Of a stretch of DNA of 64,000 nt, positions 1-10,196 are shown piece after piece. The stretch's first letter is position 1. Each line of letters starts with the position of its first letter. Under the pieces are notes generated by a model. It had not been told where the DNA came from. It did no database searches and saw only the letters and a list, made by a program, of their open reading frames with translations. The position numbers were made by a program, and so were the translations under genes. Origin of the DNA: Entophlyctis helioformis (taxonomy: Eukaryota > Chytridiomycota > Chytridiomycetes > Chytridiales > Chytriomycetaceae); assembly GCA_025526915.1 (NCBI GenBank), contig JAHLKH010000104.1, positions 1 to 64,000 of the forward strand, given 5' to 3'.

Positions 1-203
1 AACGAAGGCGCAGCGACAACGTACAAGAGACTGGCCGTGTGCAGCATCTCCACAATGTGCTTGATGGTCTCCAGCTTGTCCTTTGGCACATCCAGCCACA
101 GCTGGAAGCCTTCAATGAGCTTGGACCGAATCTCCTTGCCGGGGTACTGCAGCAAGTACTCGTACGGCTCGAGCAGAATCTGTCGTGTTGAGCGGGACGC
201 CAT
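1..203 (-). CDS. Geranylgeranyl diphosphate synthase, N-terminal exon (partial)
   Basis: The reverse strand from the ATG at 203 reads a 59-codon exon with the signature N-terminus of type III GGPP synthases (BTS1/GGPS1): [20 protein letters not shown], then WLDVPKDKL and [10 protein letters not shown]. In this family the next residues are the first Asp-rich IDD region that binds Mg2+ and allylic diphosphate; here the reading stops at a strong donor (GTACGT, GT at 24-23, phase 2), so that motif lies off the left edge. The enzyme condenses FPP with IPP to give GGPP for protein prenylation and other isoprenoids. The following gene on this strand is RPA34, whose stop is about 260 bp upstream of this ATG. 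The family call is firm; the rest of the gene is not in the window. Confidence 0.9.
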   Translation of the reverse strand, partial: MASRSTRQILLEPYEYLLQYPGKEIRSKLIEGFQLWLDVPKDKLETIKHIVEMLHTASLLYVVAAPS

Positions 204-312
204 GGGCAGATGAATGTGAGTGGACGGACATGCGCTGCCCAGGCTGCTCAAGTCTCGTTGCAACAGCCGAGTAGCCGCCAGTCCTCCTGGTCTGTGTCGT
301 GGACGGGCGAAG

Positions 313-313
313 A

Positions 314-346
<33 letters not shown>
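313..346. repeat. (GGCT)n microsatellite
   Basis: A perfect run of the tetranucleotide GGCT lies in the short intergenic gap between the GGPP synthase start and the RPA34 stop. The same motif recurs around 22.85, 23.7 and 24.8 kb. Confidence 0.85.
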
Positions 347-347
<1 letters not shown>

Positions 348-461
348 TTGGTGCCGCACCTTCTTGGTCGAGTCTGGAATCTCGGCGTTGTGCATTCCGC
401 GTTCTGGGGCAAGTGGGAATCGCTCTTCATTCAAGGACCTGCGAGGCGGGCGACCAGCCAT

Positions 462-1549
462 CTACTTCTTCTTGGTCTTGGGCTTGCCTGCCTTTTTGCT
501 GTCTGACGCCGAGGCGCTCTTCTTGGTGGGCGATGCAGGCTGCTCGTTGTCGTCGTCATGGGCCGATCGCTTCTTGCCCGACTTGGACTTGCCCGGCGTT
601 GCCTCGGCCGCAGCCGCCGCATACTTGTCTCCAAGCGTCTCTTGCAACACACGGTCGTCTGCCAAAGGAGCCCACCGTGTCAGTCCACATCCATACAGGA
701 CAGCGATCCCATCCGAGATGCCATCCGACATCCCAGTAAATGCAGCTCACCAGCATCAAACCCAAAGGGAAGCGACTGCAGCTTCATGCCGTCGGGGTGC
801 TCGCGGGCCACGTAGGGCATGCCAACCACGTCCTGTCCAGCAACCAGAAGCGTCGAGTGGAGCGACTCGGCAGCCGAGCGATCGGACGGGGCGATGTGGA
901 ACACGCGAGCAAACGGCTTGGCGCCAGTGGCGACAAACGCACGGGCCGCATTGGATGGGTGGATGCAGACCATGTCCTGGATCTCGCCCATCTCGACGGC
1001 GTCTGCTGATGCTATTGCCGACCCTGCTGCGTCTGATGCGGACTGGGCTGCTGCGGATGCTGTGGATGCGGATGTGAGGATGAGGTCGTAGGTGTTCTTG
1101 CCGGCCTTGATCTCGACCGGCTTGCGGAACGTGGACTTGACGGGGAAGGACAGGCCGTCGAGTGCGTCGAGGGGCAGCTGTGCGGCCAGAGAGGCAGCCG
1201 GCAGCCATCCGAGCCATGCCAATGCAGCGCAATGCATGCCATGCCATGCCAGTCGGTCAGTCGGTCAGTCGGTCAGTCGGTCAGTCGGTCAGCCCACTAG
1301 CCCAACAGCCAGCCCAGTATCTGGCAGAAAATCGCAAGCGGCCAAACGCACATCGGCAGGCACTCGGAACAGCCAGAGCTCGGTGTTGCCGGTGCTGGCA
1401 TGGGCGGCACTGCTCCCGCTCCCGCCTTCGCCGTCTCCGTCGCTGTCGCTGTCGCCGTTGCTGCTGCGTCTGGCGAGCGTGGCCAGAGGCAGCTGTGAGG
1501 GCTTGAAGGGCACGGCGTCTGTTCCAGGCGCCGGTTCGAACGTTGACAT
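462..1549 (-). CDS. RNA polymerase I subunit RPA34-like
   Basis: Model: exons 1549..1298, 1177..751, 658..462, about 291 aa. The ATG at 1549 is the first in frame (the open frame extends further but only with GTG). Exon 1 has the family hallmark TELWLFRVPADV; exon 2 reads LPLDALDGLSFPVKSTFRKP as the dimerisation core; exon 3 is a lysine-rich tail ending KAGKPKTKKK, as in yeast A34.5 and human PAF49/POLR1G. RPA34 pairs with RPA49 in a TFIIF-like module of RNA polymerase I that supports rRNA gene transcription. The exon 1 donor is uncertain (GTGGGC at 1297 or GTTGGG at 1306, both phase 0). Intron 1 holds an 8-bp tandem repeat. The second junction (phase 1, GTGAGC...GGCAG) is clear. Confidence 0.78.
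1256..1291. repeat. 8-bp tandem repeat (CAGTCGGT)n in RPA34 intron 1
   Basis: Four to five copies of the 8-mer CAGTCGGT occur in direct tandem, entirely within the predicted first intron of the RPA34 gene. Confidence 0.85.
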
Positions 1550-1738
1550 TTTTGAATTGCTGGCATCGTTTGCCAAGTGTCCACGCTGAGTCACAAGAGG
1601 CACAATGGTCGCTCTTTCGACACAATGTCACGATGACTGCGCGCCACAATACGGCAGCCGCTGCTTTGCACAGCACAGCTTTGCACAGCTTTGCGCAGCA
1701 ACCAACAACCAAACCAACAACCGCTGCCACAGCCAGCG

Positions 1739-2999
1739 ATGCACACTCACGCCCTGCCCCTCGCCCTTGCCCTGCTGCTGCTGCAGTCGTCGGCGCCGTC
1801 GTCGTTGTCGTCGGCGCCCTTTGTCGCCGCACAGCCGCGCGCAGTGTCCCGCGGCATTGCCGACTTTGGCTCCGTCGACGCTTCGCAGGCAGCCGCCGAC
1901 CAGCTCGTCTTCTTCCTCAACTCGCCCGGCAACTGCCTCGTCGTCAACTCGGACCTGCCCGTCGACGCCCCCTCAAAGAACCTGGCCGCCCTGTGGATCC
2001 GCGCCGTCTTCCACGACGCTGGCACCTGGGACCCCGCCAACAGAACCGCCCCGGGCGGCATGGACTCGTCCGTCATGCGCTTCTTTGACTTCCCCGACAA
2101 TGCCGGCCTGCAGCCGTCCATTGCCCCCATCTTCCAGCAGCGGCCCGGCGTCAACATCACAAAGGCCGATGCCATTGCGCTGGCGGGCCTCCTGTCCGTC
2201 ACGCACTGCGGCGGGCCCAAGATCAACTACAGGCCCGGCCGTCTCGACTTTACCACGACGCCCACGTCGCCTGCCGGCCGTCTGCCTGGCGGGACAGAGG
2301 CCTTTCCGTCGGTCATGGCCAAGCTGCGCCGCATGAACTGGACCGACGAGGACATTGTTGTGCTGGTCACGGGCAGCCACTCGATGGGCGGTGTGCACGG
2401 CGCCATCTCGCCCGACATCACCAAGAAGAAGTTTGTGCCGTTCGACTCGACGCCGGGTGTCTTTGACAATGACGTGTTCAAGAAGACGCTGGCCGGCATC
2501 TGCGCGCTGCCGTTGGACTGTGAGATTGCCAAGGATCCCAAGCTGCGTCCGCTGGTCGAGAGGTTCGTTGCTTGGCGGCTCCTCAGCCGTTGTTCCGTTG
2601 TCTTGTCGGTGTTCGCGTCGGAATGCGTAACTGACCCTTTTTCTCCGCCTGCTTGGCCGCCCTGATGCCTTTCTTGTGGCGGTGTCGGTCGGCAGATACG
2701 CCAACGACCAGAACGCCTTCTTTGCGCAGTACGCCATCTCGTTTGAGAAGCTGCTTGCACAGACCAGGTCGCCGCTGATGCCCGCCGTGCCGCTGATGAT
2801 CTCGGTGCATGCCAACCTGCTCGCAGAAGGCACGACCGACGCCGAGGGCAACGTCATCACGCCGCCCACCACGGCCACCACAGGCACGGCCGCGCCAACG
2901 TCGAAAACCAACGGCGGCGACGGCTCTGTGTTCAAGCGCATCCTGGACGTGATGTCTGTGTGGGCCGCCGTGTGGATCGTCTACTCACAGGTCGCCTGA
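1739..2999 (+). CDS. Secreted haem peroxidase (plant/fungal superfamily)
   Basis: Model: exons 1739..2562 and 2696..2999, 375 aa; intron phase 2, GTTCGT...GGCAG. The ATG at 1739 opens a signal peptide (MHTHALPLALALLLLQSS...). The distal haem site is seen in ALWIRAVFHDAGTWD (distal Arg and His) and the proximal site in VLVTGSHSMGGVHG (His ligand). NYRPGRLD resembles the ascorbate-peroxidase-type substrate loop, so assignment to class II or to a basal hybrid class is open. The C-terminus is hydrophobic (VWAAVWIVYS), which suggests a membrane or GPI anchor. AATAAA lies at 3019-3024, just after the stop. It would reduce H2O2 outside the cell. It diverges from RPA34 with 189 bp between start codons. 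Confidence 0.85.
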
Positions 3000-3100
3000 G
3001 TGTGCTTCGTGCATGTGTGAAATAAACGCAGTCCCTTTCCGCCACATTCCGCAACACCATCTCCATCACCACCACCACAACAACAACAACCACCAGCAGC

Positions 3101-5273
3101 ATGTCAGAGATGAACAGAGACGAGGCGCTGCGGTGCCTCGAGATATCCAAGACCAAGTACCGCAGCGGCGAGACCGCAGCCGCCCTCAAGTTTGCCAACA
3201 AGAGTCTGGCGCTGTGCGAGACGGCCGAAGCCAAGTCCTGGGTACGTTGGCCCCGGCCGCCGGGTCTTGTTTGGCTCGTCTGCCCAGTGCCGCATTCCCG
3301 CTGCCAGCAGCAGCAGCAGCAGCGTCGAGCCAGCCGAGCCGTGTGTGTCTGTCGGTGTGCAGACGCATGGCAGCCAAGGCCATGCCAGGCTCTGCTGGGC
3401 TCTACTTGGCCAGACCAGACTTGAACTGGCCGCACGCCGAGTGACGCCGCCTGCATGGCTGCCTGCAGGCTGCCTGCAGGCGTGACTGCTGATTCTGGCT
3501 GGCGCTGCGCCTGCCCTGCGTCTGCCTCTGGCTCTGCCCTGCGTCGGGCCATGGTAGCCTGGCCTGGCCTGGCTTGCCACACACACAGGCGCACACAGAC
3601 ACACACAGGCATCGCTCTTATCGCCAGCCATCCACTTGCTGTGCTGAAACTGACGCCTGCTCGCTCGCTCGCCCTCTCCTTGACGCCTCCGGCTTCGGCT
3701 GTCCGCCACACAACCAACGACACAACCAACGACACCGACACCGACACCGACATCGGCACCATCCACAGATCACCTTCCTCAACACCCAGCCTACCGAATC
3801 CCCTGCTGCATCATCGTCCACCGGCCCCAAGCTGCGCCCCACAAAGTCAACGCCAAACATGGGCGAGAGCGCCAGATCTTCTGCGGATTCAGACTCGGCC
3901 CCGTCGCGGCCGTTCACCCCGGAGCAGGCTGCCGGCATCAAGCGGATCCGTGCATTCAAGGCCAAGGGCGATCTCTACGGCATCCTTGGGCTCGAAAAGT
4001 CTTGCACCGACTCGGATATCAAAAAGGCGTATCGCAAGGTGTGTGTGTTCGTGCATCCCTGCCTTGCGGCATTCAGAAGTGGCTGGCACTGACAATGAGT
4101 GGCGTGACAGATGGCCCTGCAGTACCATCCCGACAAGTGTGGTGCGCCTGGCACTGACGAGGCATTCAAAGGTGGGGCCGGCATGCGCATGGCGCTCACT
4201 GCCAGCATCCGGATGCCGAATGCATGGCGGATACATTGCTGACGCTGGCTGTCTGGACTGGCCCGCAAACAGCCATCAGCCACGCCTTTACTGTTCTCGG
4301 CACACAGGACAAGCGAGATGCGTACGACCGCTATGGCGTCGACACGGACACGCGCAGTGGCGCTGCCACTGCTGCACGGGGCGGTGGTGGTGGTTTCCGC
4401 GGCTTTGACGGCACACGCTTCGAGTCGGAAATCTCTCCCGAGGATCTCTTCCGCATGTTCATGGGCGGCGACGACTTTCCTGGATTCGGTTCGTTTTAGC
4501 CTGGCTTGCCTGCTTGCCTGCTTGCCTGGATCGTCTGGACCCATGCGCCACAGGCTGACCCCATCACCTCCAACCCGTGTCTGAATGCGCCGACAGGATT
4601 CCAAGCAGGGCCAGGATTCCGCACGCACAGCTTCAACAGCTCGCGTGCCCGTGCCGCCCGTGCACAGCAGCACCACCAGCAGCAGCAGCGCCACCGCCAG
4701 CAACAGCAAGGCGGCGAAGGCTTCTCGCTCCTCCCGTTCCTGCAGATCCTCCCGCTCATCCTGCTCCTGCTCTTCACACTCTTGTCGGCGATCGGAAGCA
4801 GCCCCGACCCGTACTCATTTGAGCAGACGCCGGACTACTACACCGACCGGCGGCTGTCCAAGCCGCACGGCGTCACGTACTTTGTCAACCGCAACGACTT
4901 TAAGCAGCAGTACCCGACCGCCGAGCGTCAGCGTGTTCTTGACCAGACTGTCGAGCATCAGGTATGTGCAACGGGCATCGTGGCATGGTTCGACTTTGCC
5001 GTGGCTGACACGGCTGGTTGCTTGGCTTGTTGGTTGGTTGGGGGGTTGGTTGCGTGGCGACAGTACTTGAGAAACATTGAGCGCGCGTGCTCGCAGGAGC
5101 AGGAAAGCCAACGGCTCCGCGTGTCCCAAGCGTACTCGCTGTTTGGTGTCAACAAGGTGGCGCTCGACCGTGCCCGGCGGATGCGGCTGCACAACTGCGA
5201 GCGGCTCAGCGAGTGGCACCAGAAACCCGCGACCGCCTTTTCGTCTGGCGGATCGGACCGTGAGGAACTGTAG
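3101..5273 (+). CDS. DNAJB12/HLJ1-type ER-membrane J-protein
   Basis: Model: exons 3101..3241, 3769..4038, 4111..4171, 4273..4488, 4597..4961, 5064..5273, giving 420 aa; all phases agree. The N-terminus (DEALRCLEISKTKYRSG) matches the DNAJB12/14 leader. The J domain starts at DLYGILGLEKSC and contains the HPD motif in LQYHPDKCG, followed by a Gly/Phe-rich stretch. A membrane segment (LLPFLQILPLILLLLFTLLS) and a C-terminal DUF1977-type region (PDPYSFEQTPDYYTDR, YFVNRNDF) follow. Family members recruit cytosolic Hsp70 to the ER membrane for ERAD. Intron 1 is long (527 nt) for this locus. Glu/His/Gln-rich linkers precede the membrane span. Confidence 0.92.
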
Positions 5274-5893
5274 TCGATAGAAATGTCTCGAGGGGGGAGG
5301 CAGGGGCGACGGTGCCGTGCCGTGCTGTGTTGATGCTGGGTGCAGTGTGAATTTGGACACGACTATAAAAGCAATTCTTGGTCGCCTCGTTACTTGTGGT
5401 CGTCTGGTTTGGTATCCATCTATCGCGCGTTACGGCTGTGTCCGGACTGGCACTTGACACTTGCATCAATGCTTGCCGATGTTGCCGCATGCAGCACAGA
5501 TCGCACATACGCCGACTGCCAGGGCATTGCATGCGAGATGAGCATGACGATGAGCATGGCGTCTGGCAGACTAGAGACAAGCAAAACAAAGTCGACCAAA
5601 AGAGAAGGCGAATGTCGAGACAGGGATGGTCGTATTCGTTGGTTGATAACCCTGTCTCTTCGGCCCTCGATATGCAGAGTGTGTCAGAGATGGCTTTGAC
5701 GGTCCAGTCGTCACAGCAACAGCTGGTTGTGGGATGAGTGTGCTGGATGCATCGCTTGACTTGCATGACGTGGATGATGGCTGTGGCAAGGATCGTGTTG
5801 CTGGTCGCGTTTGTGGCTTGCTCCACACAGACGATCGCACAGGCAGCCAAGCCTCCCAAGCATGGGCAGCAGCAGCAACAGCAGATCAACCAT
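5274..5893. other. Intergenic, between J-protein and ANK1 3' ends
   Basis: This is a convergent gap. A TATA-like element (TATAAAA, 5363-5369, plus strand) sits in it. Downstream on the plus strand an ATG at 5469 opens 76 codons to 5699, and an ATG at 5774 opens a signal-peptide-like 75-codon ORF that runs into the 3' end of ANK1. Neither shows recognisable homology. Confidence 0.5.
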
Positions 5894-7102
5894 TTATTCG
5901 ACAGGCTCGTCCAGCAGACTGGCAAGACAAGACTCAAAGTCGTGTATCCCATTTCTTACAGTATCAAGGATCATGACAGCACGCTGCTCTGCTGTCAGTG
6001 ATCGGGCAAGAAGCCGCGCAATGTCGTCATCTGCAGCTCTGGCAATAGCCCAGTACGTAAAGCCCTCTGTGCGGTTGGCAAGCAACCATTGCACGACATG
6101 CAGATGCCCATTCACGGCAGCCCAGTCAATGGCATCCGTTGTGCATCCCTCCCTTCGATGCTCATGCAGCCACTTGATAATGTGTAGGTGACCGTACAGT
6201 GCTGCACCGTCCATGGCGTCTGATGTCGCTCTTGCGCCTCTGGCCAACAGCACCTTGAGGACACCGAGTGACCCAAGCCATGCCGCCTCATCAATACGGC
6301 TTGTCGAGCCATATTCATCCAGTGAGACAAGCTTGTTGTCCAGGATGTACTCGAGGAACGTCACACAATCGCCTCTGGCAGCAACTTCGGTGAGGTATTC
6401 GTGCAGGACGAGTGGAAGACAGTCGAGCCACATGTGCCGCATGGGGATCGTGCACATTCCATCGCGTATGTTGGTGTATCGGCCGTTGAAAGGAGTGCTG
6501 GACTTGGCGTAGTAGGGAAAGCGTGCCCACAGCCGATGGTACATGCTGCGGCTGCTGACGAGCTCAAAGTCCTCGACATCCAGATCGGCGTCCGGAAGCA
6601 GAGCAAGGTCGCCCTGCCAGTCCACCTTGAAGGCATCGATCCACAGCGCTCGCTTGGCATCGTCGTCCATCTTGGCGACATCGAGATGGCCGCACAGCAG
6701 CTGCGTGAGCGGGCCAGCATGCCACAGGATCTTGGCTTTCAGTTCGTGCGGATACAGCGTCCACCAGTCGGTTGCCTTGATGGCCCGTCCAGCCTGCAGC
6801 CGGGCAGCCTCAGTGTAGCGGCTGCCTGGCGAGTCGGCCGTGACAGCGGCATCCACAGGGCACGGCTGAGGCTGTTGCTGCGGCTGCTCGACAGGCGGCT
6901 GTTGGTGCAGATGCAGTGGCAGGAGACGCACAAGAGCAGCGAAGCGAGGCACGAGGTCTGTGTGGCCAGCAGCCACAAGAGCGTCGTTCACGGCAGCCAC
7001 AGTGTCGTGCAGCGTCTGGCTGTCCACGGTGTTGCTGCTGCTGCTGCTGCTGCGCTTCCGCCCGTCGTCTGCGTCGCCGCTTGCTGGCATCACTTGGCTC
7101 AT
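5894..7102 (-). CDS. ANK1: intronless ankyrin-repeat protein of a local family
   Basis: Single exon from ATG 7102, 402 aa (the frame stays open to 7195 only from a TTG). After a Ser/Gln-rich leader comes the domain shared by all four family members: WWTLYPHELKAKILWHAGPL, then WIDAFKVDWQGDLALLPDAD and SSRSMYHRLWARFPYY. The opening part looks F-box-like, which is inference. The C-terminal half has degenerate ankyrin repeats of the GHLHIIKWLHEHRREGCTT type also common in amoebae and giant viruses. It is the most divergent and shortest of the four, with few repeats. Function is unknown; ankyrin repeats bind proteins. It is head-to-head with the EF-hand gene, 96 bp between ATGs. Confidence 0.85.
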   Translation of the reverse strand: MSQVMPASGDADDGRKRSSSSSSNTVDSQTLHDTVAAVNDALVAAGHTDLVPRFAALVRLLPLHLHQQPPVEQPQQQPQPCPVDAAVTADSPGSRYTEAARLQAGRAIKATDWWTLYPHELKAKILWHAGPLTQLLCGHLDVAKMDDDAKRALWIDAFKVDWQGDLALLPDADLDVEDFELVSSRSMYHRLWARFPYYAKSSTPFNGRYTNIRDGMCTIPMRHMWLDCLPLVLHEYLTEVAARGDCVTFLEYILDNKLVSLDEYGSTSRIDEAAWLGSLGVLKVLLARGARATSDAMDGAALYGHLHIIKWLHEHRREGCTTDAIDWAAVNGHLHVVQWLLANRTEGFTYWAIARAADDDIARLLARSLTAEQRAVMILDTVRNGIHDFESCLASLLDEPVE

Positions 7103-7198
7103 TGCGGCTGATCTGCGATACGATGCGATGCCGAGATGCGCGGCAAGGACGCGTCGTGATAGCTTGACCACAAAACCTTGAACGTGCAAGGGCAAGGC

Positions 7199-8079
7199 AT
7201 GGTGCCACCGCCAAGACTTTCAGTGACGAGGGAGCCGCGAGATGGCACCTCACGGGCGGCTTCCGCAAAGCAGCAACAGCAGCAACAGCAAAGGGGACTG
7301 TCCGCAGCCAATGCAGGTCCCAATCAGCAGACGGGCTCGTTGCAACGCCGCAGCCTGACGCCAGCCATTCCCGAAAACAGCCGCGCCATGAAAAGCGACC
7401 CGTCAGCAGCAGCCGGCGGCATGACAGGCCTATCCTCACCGCGACTCTCGACACACCGGTCGAGCACAAGCACCAGCACCAGCGCCAATGCGGGCACCGG
7501 CACCGGCGTCCGCAGGCCGTCGAGCCAGCTCCCGACATCCGCAGCACCCAGCCCCGCCATGCCGCCATCGCAGCGGCCGTCGCTCGCGCCGCGCATGTCC
7601 ATCATCAACGATCTCGCCATGGCGCGCAACAGGGGCACCCGCCAGAGCATCATTGGTGGCGGCGGCTACGCGCGCGCCTCGTTTATCCACGGCCTGCCGG
7701 CGGGCCACCCGGCGAACCCAGCACACGGGGCGTTCCACGCGCACGGCAAGCGCGGGTCCGTGGGGGATCCGTCAATGGCAGGTGCAGGCACCATCGACGA
7801 CGAGGTCATCCGCATCTTTCTCGAGGAGCACGGCGTCACCAAGGAGGATGTCGACAATGCGTTTGAGATTGTGAGCCGCGATGGGCAGCGGATCGGTGGG
7901 AACGACGTGCGCGCGTTTGTCGACAAGTACTTTGGTGGCACGGACGCGCTGCCCGAGAAGGCTGCCAAGATGGTCAAGGAGTGGAAGGAAGACATTACCA
8001 AGGATCAGCTGTGTCAGCTGCTGCTCAACCGCACGATGCTGAGCACGCCTTGGGACGATGCGTTTGATGTGAGTTGTTC

Positions 8080-8153
<74 letters not shown>

Positions 8154-8370
8154 CGTGCGTGGAGAGTTGCGACGCATGCGCTGACGATCGGCCCAGTGGT
8201 TCCAACCAGTGAACAACAGTCTGGGACGGCCGGAACTCCAGCAGCTTGCACGGCGCATCAACAAGCACAAGATGGCCGGGAAGCGCGACGTGCAGCTGCT
8301 GTTGGCCAAGTACGATCGCGACCGTGACGGGCAGATTGGGCTCGAGGACTTTAAGCGCATGTCGCTGTAG
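7199..8370 (+). CDS. EF-hand protein with long disordered N-terminus
   Basis: Model: exons 7199..8068 and 8197..8370, 347 aa, phase 0. The ATG at 7199 is the first in frame (the upstream open frame starts only at TTG). Residues 1-190 are Ser/Gln/Pro-rich; the folded part begins near TIDDEVIRIFLEEHGVTKED. The last exon carries an EF-hand loop, YDRDRDGQIGLEDF, with acidic residues at loop positions 1, 3 and 5 and Gly at 6; position 12 is Asp rather than the usual Glu. An earlier helix-loop-helix (SRDGQRIGGNDVRAFVDKYF) looks like a degenerate partner EF-hand. The intron begins GTGAGT and then contains about 70 bp of pure (GT)n. Probably a calcium-binding protein; partner unknown. Confidence 0.8.
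8082..8151. repeat. (GT)n microsatellite in EF-hand gene intron
   Basis: About 70 bp of uninterrupted GT dinucleotide starts some 13 nt after the predicted 5' splice site of the EF-hand gene intron. Confidence 0.95.
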
Positions 8371-8449
8371 CAACGTAGCGGTGGGATGCGCTGTCGGATC
8401 TTTGCACTGAAGCCGCCAACACACGCACGCACATCAACGCATCTGCCGA

Positions 8450-9778
8450 ATGAATGAGGGCATGATGAGCAGTGGCGGGGAGAGAGGAGCCAAGCGAGGA
8501 CGGGGAGGGCGTGGACGGGGAGGTGCTGGAGGTGGCAGGGGAGGCCGAGGCGGAGCGCACGCTGGCGGCAGCGGTGGTGGCGGGCGGCAAGGGTTTGGCA
8601 TGCAGGACCAAGGGCAGCCACATCAGCAGCGATGGAACGGCAACGGGAACCGGCCGGGGAGTGGACGTGGAGGTGGGCCGCCGGACGGCTGGCAAGGAGG
8701 GCCGATGCAAGGAGGGCCGATGCAGGGCGGACCGGGGTTCAGGCCGCCCATGCAGCCCATGCAGCCCATGCAGCCCATGCAGCAGATGGCGCCGCAGCAG
8801 GTGCAGCAGGTGCAGCAACTGCTCATTCTGCAGCAGTTACGGCAGTTGCAGCAACAACAACAGCAACAACAACAGCAGCAGCAACAACAGAAGATGCAGC
8901 AGCAGATGTTTCCGGTGCAGCGGCCGTTGAATCAGAGCGTCGACAGGTAATCAGGCGAGGGCCATGTGTGCCGAACTGTCGTGTAGGCGTCTTGAGCTGA
9001 CAGCCAGTGGCTGGCAACCGATCGATGCACGCACCCATCCATCCCTGCGTCGCCTCTTGCAGCGATGCCTTTAGTCTGATCGAGACGGGCGGCCTGCTGA
9101 CACGCAAGCGCACACACCAGCAGTCCACCGGGTGAGTGCATGCGAGTGTGGCTGCTCACTTTGGCCAGATCGCACCATCAGCGCGTGTGCAACTGACGAC
9201 CCGCTTGACAGAACGACTGCGGCTGCCGCTATCCGGGGCGTGTTGTCAGGCCCAGTGGAGCCACCAAACGGGCCGTTTACGCTCGCCAAGCTCTGCCAGC
9301 CGTCGCAAGACATCCCACCGACCCTGCAGGCAGGATCGCACCAGGCAGTGAGTCGCCTCGCCTCTCTCCACCCGATGTGCGCCTCTCCCACTTGCATCGT
9401 GCACTGACACGGTGGCTACGACATGCCCTGCAGAACGCGCTTGCCTACAAACACCAGCGCGAGCGCGAGGTCGAGGCGGATCGGCTGCTCATGGAGGCAC
9501 GCACACGCTCCACAGCCACATGGGTCGCCAACGCCGGCTCGCGCTTCAACAACTACATTATACCCGTGCTGCCGAGCGAGGCGTTGCATCCGCCGCAGAA
9601 CCCCATGGGCATTGGCGTGGGCGGCGGCATGGGTGCTGGGTATGGGATGCCGCAGGGGCAGTTTTGGGGACAGGCGGGCCAGGCGGGCCATGGCCAACAG
9701 GTGCTTGTGCCGCCGGGCATGGGACTCCCCGCGTCGTCTGCCGAAGACGTTCTGAAGCGCATCCTCGCCCAAGAATAA
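8450..9778 (+). CDS. RGG-rich, poly-Gln protein of unknown function
   Basis: Model: exons 8450..8946, 9063..9131, 9212..9347, 9434..9778, 348 aa; phases 2, 2 and 0 agree. Residues 10-45 are an RGG/GGR block (RGRGGRGRGGAGGGRGGRGG), followed by Pro/Met repeats (MQPMQPMQP) and a run of about 16 Gln. RGG blocks usually bind RNA and are arginine-methylated; that role here is inference. The later exons read ordinary sequence (VLSGPVEPPNGPFTLAKLCQ; WVANAGSRFNNYIIPVLPSE) and end in a Gly-rich tail. I recognise no family. The polyadenylation hexamer AATAAA (9774-9779) overlaps the stop codon. The gene is followed 130 bp later by MIS12 on the same strand. Confidence 0.72.
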
Positions 9779-9908
9779 AGCCTCGATCGGTGGGGTTGTT
9801 GCTGTCGTCGTCGGTGTCGTCGTTGTTGTCGTTGTTGTCGTTGTCGGCAACACGTCCGGCTTGCCGCGATATCGCTCATCTGTCCGTGTCCAGAAAGCCA
9901 ACGCAGCC

Positions 9909-10158
9909 ATGACACCTGCACAACCAGCAGCAGCAGCACCGCAGGCAGCAGCAGCAGCCGACCCACACTCACAGGAGCATCCAGCGGTTATGGCGCCCGA
10001 GACGCTGTCGCTCGAGGTCGTCACCGAGCATCTCGGCTTTGCTCCGGTGCAGTTCATCGACTCGCTCATCGAGGCCGTCAACACCAACATGTACGCCGCA
10101 ACGGCGCAGCTCGAGGCCCGGGTATCGGCGGACCTTGGCGCTGGCGTCGAGACCGAGA

Positions 10159-10196
<38 letters not shown>

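Noticed and set aside
1973..2941. 322-codon open frame antisense to the peroxidase gene
   Set aside because: It is a shadow of a gene with clear haem-peroxidase motifs and shows no domain of its own.
5774..6001. 75-codon plus-strand ORF with a signal-peptide-like start
   Set aside because: It overlaps the ANK1 coding end antisense, has no homology and no promoter; chance is more likely.
7103..7198. Possible N-terminal extensions of ANK1 and of the EF-hand protein
   Set aside because: These frames are open but begin at TTG; the first ATGs are 7102 and 7199.
8082..8151. CRISPR-like or satellite repeat
   Set aside because: It is a plain dinucleotide microsatellite with no spacers.
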